This document shows, one piece after another, positions 8,550-15,289 of a stretch of DNA of 64,000 nucleotides. The position numbers and the translations under genes were made by a program. Position 1 is the stretch's first letter. Every line of letters starts with the position of its first letter. Source of the stretch: Engelhardtia mirabilis (lineage in GTDB: Bacteria > Planctomycetota > UBA1135 > GCA-002686595); the NCBI GenBank assembly GCA_007751255.1, contig CP036296.1:2356001-2420000 (forward strand). Direction: 5' to 3'. The notes beneath the pieces were generated by a model. That model saw nothing but the letters and a program-made list of their open reading frames with translations, ran no database searches and was not told where the DNA came from.

Positions 8550-9952
8550 AGGTGGCCCTGGTCCTGCACGGCTATCCGCCGGAGCAGGTGGGGGGGACCG
8601 AGCTCTCGGTCCGCACCCTGGCCCACAACTTGGTCGCCGAAGGGCTCGAGGTCGTGGTCATCGCGGGCACCCTCGATTGGTCGCCGGGCTTCGCCACGAC
8701 GACTTCGATCGACGAGGGCGCGTCGCGTCCGATCACTGTCTACAAGCTCCATCGCGGCGATCTCTACTTCGATCACTGGCAGAAGGGACGTGAGCCCCGC
8801 GTCTCCCGCGCCTTCGCCGAGATCCTGCGCAGCGAACGGCCCGACGTGGTCCACGTGCACCATTGGGTGCGGCTCTCGAACGATCTGGTGGCTGTCGCGG
8901 CGCGCTGCGGCATTCCGGCCGTGGTGACCCTGCAGGACCTGTGGAGCACCTGTCTGTTGACCTTCCGCGTGCGGCCGGACACTCGCAGCTTCTGCGAGGC
9001 CGAGATGGCGCCCGACCCGTGCCTGGACTGCGCGAGCGTCCTGCGGCCGCGTACGCCGTGGATGTCGCGCGCCCAGGCCGAAGCTCGCTTCGGCGAGCGC
9101 ACCGCGTTCCTGCGTCGCGAGCTCGACCTCGCGCGGATCCGCATCGCCGCCTGCGGCTCGCACGCCCAGACGGTGCGGCAGTTCCTTGGCGTGTCCGATG
9201 TAGAGATCGATCTCTTGCCGCCGGGGGTCGACGTCCAGCTGGCTCGCCGAGCGCCCCGCGCTCTGCCCGGCGAGGGGGAGCCGCTGCGCATCGGCGCTTG
9301 GGGGCACCTCGCGCCCCTCAAAGGAGCCGACGTCCTGATCGAAGCCCTGCGGCTGCTGCCGAACCCGAACGCTGTGCGGCTGGAGTTGGCCGGCGGCGAG
9401 GTCGACCCGGCCTTCGCGGCGCACCTGCGCGAGCGCAGCGAGGGCCTGGACGTCCACTTTCATAGCGCCTACGAACTGGCGGAGCTCGACCGCAACTCGG
9501 TCAGCGACGTGCACCTGATGGCGACTGGCACCCGCGCCCACGAGTCCTGGGGGCTCGTGCTCGACGAGGCCCTGCTGATGGGACTGCCGAGCCTGCTGCC
9601 GGCCGCCGGCGCCCTGCTCGATCGCGCCCAGGGCCGGGGCTTCGCGGCCCTGTACCGCCAGGGCGACCCCGCCGACCTGGCGCGGGTCATCGGCGAACTC
9701 TTGGCCGACCCCGCGCGCATCGAGGCCATGCGTGCCGCAATCCCGGCTCCGGACGATTGTCGTCTGACCGGCGTCGACCACGCGCGGCTCACGGTCACGC
9801 TCTACCAGCGCGCGATCACCGCCGGCGCGCCGGCAGTCGAACCCGTGGACGAGGCCGACGAGCAGCGCGCCATCGAGTTCCAGGACGCCTGGGACGAGGG
9901 ACTCAAGGCCGCTTCCGCCGTGGAGCTCGGCTTCGAGGAGGAGCCGTCGTGA
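8546..9952 (+). CDS. Glycosyltransferase family 4 protein
   Basis: A GT4 enzyme of about 468 aa. The start chosen is TTG 8546, overlapping the upstream stop as TTGA and placing the sugar-nucleotide fold at the very N-terminus (KVALVLHGYPPEQVGGTE). The C-terminal half has IGAWGHLAPLKGADVLI and the donor-site motif HESWGLVLDEALLMGLP. A Cys-rich insert (CEAEMAPDPCLDC, C-x8-C-x2-C) lies after the QDLW region, matching its two neighbours. It belongs to the same translationally coupled operon and presumably elongates the same glycan. Confidence 0.88.
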   Translation: MKVALVLHGYPPEQVGGTELSVRTLAHNLVAEGLEVVVIAGTLDWSPGFATTTSIDEGASRPITVYKLHRGDLYFDHWQKGREPRVSRAFAEILRSERPDVVHVHHWVRLSNDLVAVAARCGIPAVVTLQDLWSTCLLTFRVRPDTRSFCEAEMAPDPCLDCASVLRPRTPWMSRAQAEARFGERTAFLRRELDLARIRIAACGSHAQTVRQFLGVSDVEIDLLPPGVDVQLARRAPRALPGEGEPLRIGAWGHLAPLKGADVLIEALRLLPNPNAVRLELAGGEVDPAFAAHLRERSEGLDVHFHSAYELAELDRNSVSDVHLMATGTRAHESWGLVLDEALLMGLPSLLPAAGALLDRAQGRGFAALYRQGDPADLARVIGELLADPARIEAMRAAIPAPDDCRLTGVDHARLTVTLYQRAITAGAPAVEPVDEADEQRAIEFQDAWDEGLKAASAVELGFEEEPS

Positions 9953-11217
9953 GGATCCTCGCCGTGGTCCACGACTACCTCCCGGCCCACATCGGCGGGA
10001 CGGAGATCCACGCCCACCAGATGGCCTGCCACATGTTGGCCGCCGGCCACGAGGTGGCGGTGGCCTTCACCGAGCGCGATCTGAGCGCGCCCGAGGGCCA
10101 GGTGCGCCGCGGCGAGCTGGACGGCGTTCCAACCTTCGAAGTCGTGCACCAGCGCGAGTACGGCGACGTGCGCGAGACGTTCCGTCCGCCGGTCACGCCC
10201 AGCGTCTTCGCGCAGCTGCTGGCCGAGTTGAAACCGGAGCTGGTCCACTTCCAGCACTTCGCCCACTGGGGTGCCGAATGCGTGGGCCTCGCCCGGCGCT
10301 CCGGCGCGGCGGTGGTGGTGACCCTGCACGATTACCACCTGATCTGCGACGCGGCCACCCTGATGCGGCCCGACGGGTCGCTCTGCACCACGGCGTCCAG
10401 CGGCGACTGCAGCGCGTGCCTCGAGCGCTACCCCCACGCGGCCGTGGGTGAGCGGCCGGAGCTGGCGAGTTTCCGCTGGGCCGAGGTGGCCCGCGACCGC
10501 ATCGAGACCCACCGCTGGTTCCTGCGCGAGGCCGACCGGGTCATCTGCCCGTCGCACTTCCTGGCCGCACGCATGGTCGAGGCGCGCATCCTGCGCGAGG
10601 ACCAGGTGGAGGTCATGCAAGCGGGCTATCCGGGCACCTACCACCCCCTGCGCCCGGCGCGGCGCGGCGCGGCGCTGCGCGTCGGCTACATCGGCGGGAT
10701 CTACCCGTCGAAGGGCGTGCACGTCCTGGTCAACGCCATGCGTCATCTGCCCGCCGGTGTGGCCGAGCTGAACGTGCACGGGATCCTCGAGTGGTTCCCC
10801 GACTACGTCGAGCGCCTGCGCGCCGCGGCCGAGGGCTTGCCGGTGACCTTCCACGGACGCTTCGAGCCGGCGGAGGTCGATCGGGTAATGCAGTCGGTCG
10901 ACGTGCTCGTGGTGCCCAGCGTCTGGTACGAGAACATGCCGCTGACGATCCAGGAGGCCTTCCGCAACGGGGTGCCCGTGGTCGTCACGGGCTTCGGCGG
11001 CATGGCTGAAGCCGTGCGCGACGGCGTCGACGGCCTGCACTTCCCGCGCGGCGACGCCGAGGCCCTGGCCGGGGTTCTCACGCGACTAGCGGGCGACCGC
11101 GAGCTGCTCGAGCGCCTGTCCGCCGGCCGCCCGCCCGTGGCCACCGTGGAGCAGGTGGGCGAGCAGCTCGAAGCCATCTATCGCGCCAGCGTCGACCGTC
11201 GTCTCCGCGAAGCCTGA
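9949..11217 (+). CDS. Glycosyltransferase family 4 protein
   Basis: A 422-aa GT4 enzyme. GTG 9949 is preferred because AGGAGG at 9936-9941 lies seven bases upstream and the codon overlaps the previous stop as GTGA. Motifs: RILAVVHDYLPAHIGGTE at the N-terminus, HDYHLIC and then CTTASSGDCSAC (C-x7-C-x2-C), VGYIGGIYPSKGVHVLV, and VWYENMPLTIQEAF with the two donor-site glutamates. It shares architecture with the genes at 7077 and 8546, which suggests gene duplication followed by specialisation. It is the last gene of the polysaccharide operon. Confidence 0.88.
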   Translation: MRILAVVHDYLPAHIGGTEIHAHQMACHMLAAGHEVAVAFTERDLSAPEGQVRRGELDGVPTFEVVHQREYGDVRETFRPPVTPSVFAQLLAELKPELVHFQHFAHWGAECVGLARRSGAAVVVTLHDYHLICDAATLMRPDGSLCTTASSGDCSACLERYPHAAVGERPELASFRWAEVARDRIETHRWFLREADRVICPSHFLAARMVEARILREDQVEVMQAGYPGTYHPLRPARRGAALRVGYIGGIYPSKGVHVLVNAMRHLPAGVAELNVHGILEWFPDYVERLRAAAEGLPVTFHGRFEPAEVDRVMQSVDVLVVPSVWYENMPLTIQEAFRNGVPVVVTGFGGMAEAVRDGVDGLHFPRGDAEALAGVLTRLAGDRELLERLSAGRPPVATVEQVGEQLEAIYRASVDRRLREA

Positions 11218-11256
11218 GGCTCCCCTTCGGCGGGCTGGGGACCGGCCGGGATGGCC

Positions 11257-11262
11257 TACAAT
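11257..11262 (+). promoter_or_regulatory. Possible -10 element (TACAAT)
   Basis: TACAAT is one of the best -10 matches in this GC-rich window and lies in the short gap after the glycan operon. Six bases later is an ATG (11269), the geometry of a leaderless start, but the lipoprotein signal downstream argues for translation from GTG 11422. No convincing -35 was seen. Confidence 0.4.
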
Positions 11263-11421
11263 CCCGCGATGGCAATCCTGGCAGGCGTCCTGGGTCGGAA
11301 ACTCGCCGGCACCTCCCGGGCCGCGGGCGGCGATGCGCCACGCGCGCGGATCGCGGCGGATTCGAGCCCATGCCGCGTCATGCCCGGGACGACCCGGACG
11401 CCCGCGCACGACCGCGATCGA

Positions 11422-12333
11422 GTGAAGCGCGGCACTTCGCGCTCGCGGTTGGGACCGGCGGGTCTGCTCCTGGCCCTGGCCGCCGGCTGCAGCACGCCCG
11501 AGGGTCCCAAGCGAGTCTCATTCGACCAGCTCCCCCCCGAGTACCGCGCCGCCCTCGCGGCCTACGACGAGGGCGGGGAGACTTGGAGCGCGACGCGGGA
11601 GCAGGCCCTGGCGAACCCTGACTTGGCCCGGTTCCTGGTCGACAACCTCTCGGTCAAGATGGTGCGCTCCTTCGAGACGGCGAAGATGGGCTCGCCGGAA
11701 GCGCGCAACTTTCCCTTCCAGCGGGCCCAGTCGGAGCTGGTGCTGATGGCCCAGTACTCCCTGCCGTTGATGACCGGCATGGTCGCCACGGACGACGAGA
11801 TCCTGGCGCACCTGGGGGCGGAGACCTGCGCTCGGATCGGGGTGTCGGCCCTGGAGCCCGCGATCGAGCTGCTCGGCCACGAGCGTTCCCAGGTGCGCCG
11901 GCGCGCCGCCGACCTCCTGGGTCGCCTGCCGAGCGCTGGCGAAGGCGAGCTGGAGCTGATCGCGGCCCTGGCACGCACCGCGAGCGACGATCCCGATTGG
12001 GTCGTGCGGGCCCAGGCGGTACGCGCACTCACCGCGCGCGCCGGACACCAGTTGCGAATCGGCGCCCTGCGCGAGGCCCTCGAACGGGCAACGCGCGATC
12101 GAGATCCGGCCGTGGCGGGGGAGGGTGCACGAGGCCTGGGACACCTCGGTGACCTGGAGGCGATCCCGACCCTGCTGAGTACACTCGAGCGCGCGTATGA
12201 GGACGGCGAGATGACCCTCTGGAACGACACCCAGGACGCGCTGGTCGCCCTGGCCGGCGGCCCCAAGCGCGATCTGGCGGGTTGGCGCCAGTGGTCGAAG
12301 GACCAACGCCGCCAGGACCGCAACCGACGCTGA
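11422..12333 (+). CDS. HEAT-repeat lipoprotein
   Basis: A probable lipoprotein of 303 aa. Starting at GTG 11422 gives a compact signal (basic n-region, LGPAGLLLALAAGC) with a clear lipobox LAAGC. An upstream ATG at 11269 would bury this signal inside a long leader, so it is less likely. After the Cys comes a helical region, then repeated helix pairs from about residue 120 to 280 (for example SQVRRRAADLLGRL, DWVVRAQAVRALTA, PAVAGEGARGLGHL) that read as HEAT/PBS-type repeats. Such proteins act as protein-binding scaffolds. It lies between the glycan operon and the dcw cluster; no specific partner can be named. Confidence 0.78.
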   Translation: MKRGTSRSRLGPAGLLLALAAGCSTPEGPKRVSFDQLPPEYRAALAAYDEGGETWSATREQALANPDLARFLVDNLSVKMVRSFETAKMGSPEARNFPFQRAQSELVLMAQYSLPLMTGMVATDDEILAHLGAETCARIGVSALEPAIELLGHERSQVRRRAADLLGRLPSAGEGELELIAALARTASDDPDWVVRAQAVRALTARAGHQLRIGALREALERATRDRDPAVAGEGARGLGHLGDLEAIPTLLSTLERAYEDGEMTLWNDTQDALVALAGGPKRDLAGWRQWSKDQRRQDRNRR

Positions 12334-12375
12334 CGAACCCGCGGACCGATCCGCACGCGACCTCCCCGACAGGCC

Positions 12376-13089
12376 ATGAGCCAATCCACCTGGAAGTACT
12401 CCCGCCGCCATCCCTCCTGCGTCGACTGCGAGCGGGAATTCGCCGATGGCGAGGCCCACTACTCGGTCCTGCGGGTCGACGACACGGCGGCGCTCCTGCG
12501 GGACGACGTCTGCAAGGCCTGCTGGAACGAGGAGCGCGAGGGCAGCGGAGACCTGTGGTGGAGGACACGGCGCCAGATCGAGCGCCGTGGTGGCCTGCAA
12601 GTCGACATGGAAGCTCTGGAGCACGTGTTCCACCAGTTGGCGGAGCGCGACGAGCCGCGCCTGCGCGAGCTGCGCTACGTCCTGTGCCTGCTGCTGATGC
12701 GTAAGCGACGCCTGCTCCTGGGTCGCGCGACCCGGCGCAAGGGCGGCGAGTACATGCTCGTCCGCCGGCCCCGCCGCAAGGAGGAGATCGAGGTCGAGGT
12801 CTTCGACCTGGGCACCGAGCGGCTGGACGAGGTGCGCGCCATGCTCCAGAGCCTCTTCGAGGGGGAGGGGCTGACCGAGGAGAGCCAGCTGACCGGCGAG
12901 GGCGAGCCTTCGGCCGACGGCAGTGTTGGAGCCAGCGACGGCGACAACAGCGACGACAGCGACGAGGCCGACGAGGCCGACGAGGCCGACGAGGCCGACG
13001 AGGCCGACGAGGTGGTTGCTGTTGCATCCGAGCCCGCGGATGCCGGCGACGGCTCCGAGGGGCGTCAGGACCTTCCGACGGGCAACTGA
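12376..13089 (+). CDS. Uncharacterised Zn-ribbon-like protein with acidic repeat tail
   Basis: No named family was recognised (237 aa). The N-terminus has CVDCER and, about 35 residues later, CKAC. These two C-x2-C knuckles could bind one zinc. Residues about 75-155 are charged and helix-rich (HVFHQLAERDEPRLRELR, then RRKEEIEVEVFDLG). The C-terminus from residue 160 is very acidic, with a DEA tripeptide repeat encoded by a 9-bp tandem repeat. It starts 42 bases after the HEAT lipoprotein and may be co-transcribed with it. Placement directly before the mraZ regulatory region is worth comparing across relatives. Function unknown. Confidence 0.7.
   Translation: MSQSTWKYSRRHPSCVDCEREFADGEAHYSVLRVDDTAALLRDDVCKACWNEEREGSGDLWWRTRRQIERRGGLQVDMEALEHVFHQLAERDEPRLRELRYVLCLLLMRKRRLLLGRATRRKGGEYMLVRRPRRKEEIEVEVFDLGTERLDEVRAMLQSLFEGEGLTEESQLTGEGEPSADGSVGASDGDNSDDSDEADEADEADEADEADEVVAVASEPADAGDGSEGRQDLPTGN
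12961..13014 (+). repeat. 9-bp tandem repeat in a coding region
   Basis: GACGAGGCC is repeated five times perfectly (12961-13005), followed by a degenerate sixth unit. It encodes an Asp-Glu-Ala tract in the acidic tail. Such tracts change copy number easily, so length variation between strains is likely. Confidence 0.9.
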
Positions 13090-13147
13090 CCCGGGCGCCG
13101 CGGAACCGGTCGGCCGGTCGCGGCGGCCGCGCCGGCAGCCGGGCCGT

Positions 13148-13163
13148 TCCACTTTCTGCCACC
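13148..13163 (-). promoter_or_regulatory. MraZ-like double box, distal copy
   Basis: Read on the minus strand this is GGTGG-CAG-AAAGTGGA: two GTGG cores exactly 10 bp apart. A near-identical element lies at 13234-13249. GTGG/TGGG-type repeats with a 10-bp period are the known recognition pattern of MraZ in several phyla; binding here is inferred. Confidence 0.5.
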
Positions 13164-13233
13164 GCGCCGCGCGGGGACTGGTCGCGGCCTGGCCGCGAAC
13201 GGCTCGTTCGGGCGCCTGGGCCTGGTCGAGTGC

Positions 13234-13249
13234 TCCACTTTGCCCCACC
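13234..13249 (-). promoter_or_regulatory. MraZ-like double box, proximal copy
   Basis: On the minus strand, GGTGG-GGC-AAAGTGGA: two GTGG cores 10 bp apart. It matches the distal copy in 13 of 16 positions and starts 86 bp after it. Its orientation is opposite to the main array at 13384-13437. Confidence 0.5.
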
Positions 13250-13383
13250 GCCTTGACGGGGTCGTGGGGGCCCCTCGCCGGCGCCCGGAGTGGCGCCAGC
13301 CGAAACCCCACCCCGGCCAGGTCCCCGGAATGGCCCTCGAATGCGGGATCTATTCCAGGACGAGGGGATTCCTACCACACGAG

Positions 13384-13437
13384 TTGGCGCTCGGTGGCAT
13401 GATGTGCCGATAGGTGGTGGAGGGTGGAGCGAAGTGC
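13384..13437 (+). promoter_or_regulatory. Six-unit MraZ-box array
   Basis: Six four-base cores occur at an exact 10-bp period: TTGG 13384, GTGG 13394, GTGC 13404, GTGG 13414, GTGG 13424, GTGC 13434. The flanks do not repeat. MraZ is known to bind direct repeats of this kind upstream of its own gene and repress the dcw operon. The array stops at 13437, 178 bases before mraZ. Six units is longer than the three or four usually described. Confidence 0.7.
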
Positions 13438-13614
13438 TCAGCGCGTCTGGGCAGCCCCCGAGTGGGGCTCGCGACGATCGTTCCTGACCCGCCCGGCCGT
13501 GGGCGCCCCGACGGGGTGCCTGGACGTCGACGAGATCGACGGACGGTCCCGCGGGCCTGAACGCCGCCGCCCCCCCGACCCGGTCGGGATTCGCGCGCTG
13601 AAAGCCATTCGGTC

Positions 13615-14112
13615 GTGTACGGAAAGTCCACTCACAGTCTCGACGCCAAGGGTCGCGTCTTCGTTCCCAAGCGCCTGCAGTCTCACCTGCCGGTCGGGGA
13701 CGACGGCCAACGTCTTGGAATGTTGTCTCGCGGCTTCGACGGCTGCCTGGCTCTGATGAGCCCGGAAGAGTTCGAGCGCGAGATCGCCCGTTTGGAGACC
13801 GGCCTCTTCGCCGGGCCCGAGGGCCGTCGTTTCCAGCGCATCTTCTTCTCGTCGACCTTCCCGGTCACCCTCGACAAGTCGGGCCGCCTGCAGATCCCCA
13901 AGGAGCTGCGGTCACTGGCAAAGCTGCCCGAAGAGTCGAGCGTCGAGCTGATCGGCATGCGCGGTCGGATCGAGATCTGGGGCGCCGACCACTGGCGAGA
14001 CGAGGTCGAGTCGCACAGCGACGACTTCGATTCCATGGCCCCGCAGGTCTCCGATCCGTGGTCGTCCCAGAGCGGGACGGCTGGCGGCGGCGCGGGAGAG
14101 GGGGCGAGGTGA
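13615..14112 (+). CDS. mraZ: Transcriptional regulator MraZ
   Basis: MraZ is a DNA-binding ring-forming regulator of the division and cell-wall cluster that it heads. The 165-aa product has the two SpoVT-AbrB-like (AbrB/MraZ) halves: MYGKSTHSLDAKGRVFVPKR at the N-terminus and VTLDKSGRLQIPKEL near residues 82-96. These DxKGR / DxxGR motifs are diagnostic. GTG 13615 is chosen because it gives the standard N-terminus, although no good Shine-Dalgarno is visible. The C-terminus carries about 20 extra Ser/Gly-rich residues compared with the usual ~145-150 aa. The GTGG array upstream suggests autoregulation. Confidence 0.95.
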   Translation: MYGKSTHSLDAKGRVFVPKRLQSHLPVGDDGQRLGMLSRGFDGCLALMSPEEFEREIARLETGLFAGPEGRRFQRIFFSSTFPVTLDKSGRLQIPKELRSLAKLPEESSVELIGMRGRIEIWGADHWRDEVESHSDDFDSMAPQVSDPWSSQSGTAGGGAGEGAR

Positions 14113-15047
14113 TCGCCGTGGCGGAAAGGCAACCCGTCCACAGCCCCGTCCTCGTGGCTCCGATCCTCGCGGCCTGCGAGCGGGTGCTCGGCACCGATCC
14201 CCGGGGTTGGTTCGCCGACGCCACGGTGGGGGCGGGCGGGCACTTGACCGCCGCCCTCGAGCGCTTCGAGGGTCTCTGCGGTGTCGGCTTCGACTGGGAC
14301 CCCGACTCCCTGGCGGAGGCCCGCGCGAACCTCGAGCCCTTCGGCGATCGAGTGCGCCTGGCGCGGTCGGCCTTCGCCGAGCTCGAGTCCGGCCTGGCGG
14401 CGACCGAGGTCGAGCGCCCCTTGGCGGTCCTGGCCGACCTGGGCGTGTGCTCCCTGCACTTCGACCGCCCCGAACGGGGCTTCTCGGCCCTCAAGGACGG
14501 TCCCCTGGACATGCGGATGTCGCCCGACGTGGAGCTGACCGCGGCCGAGATCGTCAACTCCTGGTCCGAGGAGCGTCTGGCCGACCTGTTCTTCATCGAA
14601 GGTGGCGAGCGCCGCTCGAGGCGCGCCGCCGCGGCGGTGGTGGAGGCGCGCCGGCGTGTACCCTTCCAGCGCACCATGGCCCTGGCCGAGACGGTCGAAC
14701 GCGCCCTCGGCCCCGGCGGCAAGGTCCACGCGGCGACTCGCGTGTTCCAGGCCCTGCGCCGCGCGGTGAACGACGAGGGCGGGCAACTGGAGCACGGCCT
14801 GGCGGCCGCCGAGCGCGCCCTGGCCCCCGGGGGGCTGTTGGCGATCATCAGCTTCCACTCCGGCGAGGACGGCGTCGTGAAGCGCTTCCTCGCCGCAGCC
14901 GCCAAGGCCGGCCGCTTCGAGTCGGACGGGAACAAGCCCGTTGGGCCCGAGCGTTCGGAAGCTCTGGCGAATCCGCGTTCGCGCTCCGCGCGCCTGCGTA
15001 CGGCCCGCCGCACCGACGTCCCCGCCCCCGCGGAGGAACGCCCGTGA
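14109..15047 (+). CDS. rsmH: 16S rRNA (cytosine-1402-N4)-methyltransferase RsmH
   Basis: RsmH (MraW) uses S-adenosylmethionine to methylate N4 of C1402 in the 16S rRNA decoding centre. About 312 aa from GTG 14109, which overlaps the mraZ stop as GTGA. Diagnostic motifs: HSPVL near residue 11, the SAM-binding DATVGAGGH (37-45), DLGVCSLHFDRPERGFS, GPLDMRM, RRVPFQRT, ATRVFQALRRAVNDE and ISFHSGEDGVVK. In the last motif the usual LEDR is GEDG, a small deviation that leaves the fold intact. Position right after mraZ is standard. Confidence 0.96.
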   Translation: MIAVAERQPVHSPVLVAPILAACERVLGTDPRGWFADATVGAGGHLTAALERFEGLCGVGFDWDPDSLAEARANLEPFGDRVRLARSAFAELESGLAATEVERPLAVLADLGVCSLHFDRPERGFSALKDGPLDMRMSPDVELTAAEIVNSWSEERLADLFFIEGGERRSRRAAAAVVEARRRVPFQRTMALAETVERALGPGGKVHAATRVFQALRRAVNDEGGQLEHGLAAAERALAPGGLLAIISFHSGEDGVVKRFLAAAAKAGRFESDGNKPVGPERSEALANPRSRSARLRTARRTDVPAPAEERP

Positions 15048-15289
15048 CCCGCGGCGTGCCCCTCTACCTGCTCGGAGTGTCCTGCGTCGCCTTGGGGCTC
15101 GCCGTGGCCTGGATCCAGTCCGAGAACCACGCCGTGGCCGACGAGCTGCAGCGCACCGAGCGCGCCAACCTCGACCTCGAGGTGCGGATCGAGGCCCTGG
15201 ACAACGACTGCGTGATGGAAGTTCACCGGGTCCTGGCGGGCGAGCCCGCCGTCCTCGAGCCCGGCATCGACGGCGAGGTGATCCAGTGA
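15044..15289 (+). CDS. ftsL: Small FtsL-like division protein
   Basis: An 81-aa single-pass membrane protein between rsmH and the transpeptidase gene, exactly where ftsL lies in dcw clusters. GTG 15044 overlaps the rsmH stop as GTGA and is preceded by GGAGG. Residues about 5-25 are the membrane segment, followed by a short heptad-like stretch (ENHAVADELQRTERANLDLE) that could pair with a FtsB-like partner. Sequence conservation of FtsL is always low, so the call rests on size, topology and position. In characterised bacteria FtsL activates the FtsW-FtsI synthase; both are encoded nearby. Confidence 0.75.
   Translation: MTRGVPLYLLGVSCVALGLAVAWIQSENHAVADELQRTERANLDLEVRIEALDNDCVMEVHRVLAGEPAVLEPGIDGEVIQ

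Larger units (their letters stand above)
13090..13614 (+). other. Long regulatory intergenic region upstream of mraZ
   Basis: A 525-base stretch without a convincing gene. It holds two inverted MraZ-like double boxes (13148-13163 and 13234-13249) and a six-unit GTGG array (13384-13437). Several short open frames cross it but show no family resemblance or coding bias. TTGACG at 13253 resembles a -35 but has no matching -10. The region between the array and the mraZ start (178 bases) shows no obvious -10 either. Confidence 0.6.

Noticed and set aside
11251-11421. N-terminal extension of the HEAT-repeat lipoprotein from an upstream ATG
   Set aside because: It would place about 50 non-conserved residues before the lipoprotein signal peptide; GTG 11422 gives a normal lipoprotein leader.
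12961-13014. Possible CRISPR-like short repeats
   Set aside because: The 9-bp units have no spacers and are in frame in a coding region; it is a simple tandem repeat.
13424-13756. Small open frame overlapping the mraZ start
   Set aside because: No family resemblance, and it overlaps the conserved MraZ N-terminus in another frame.
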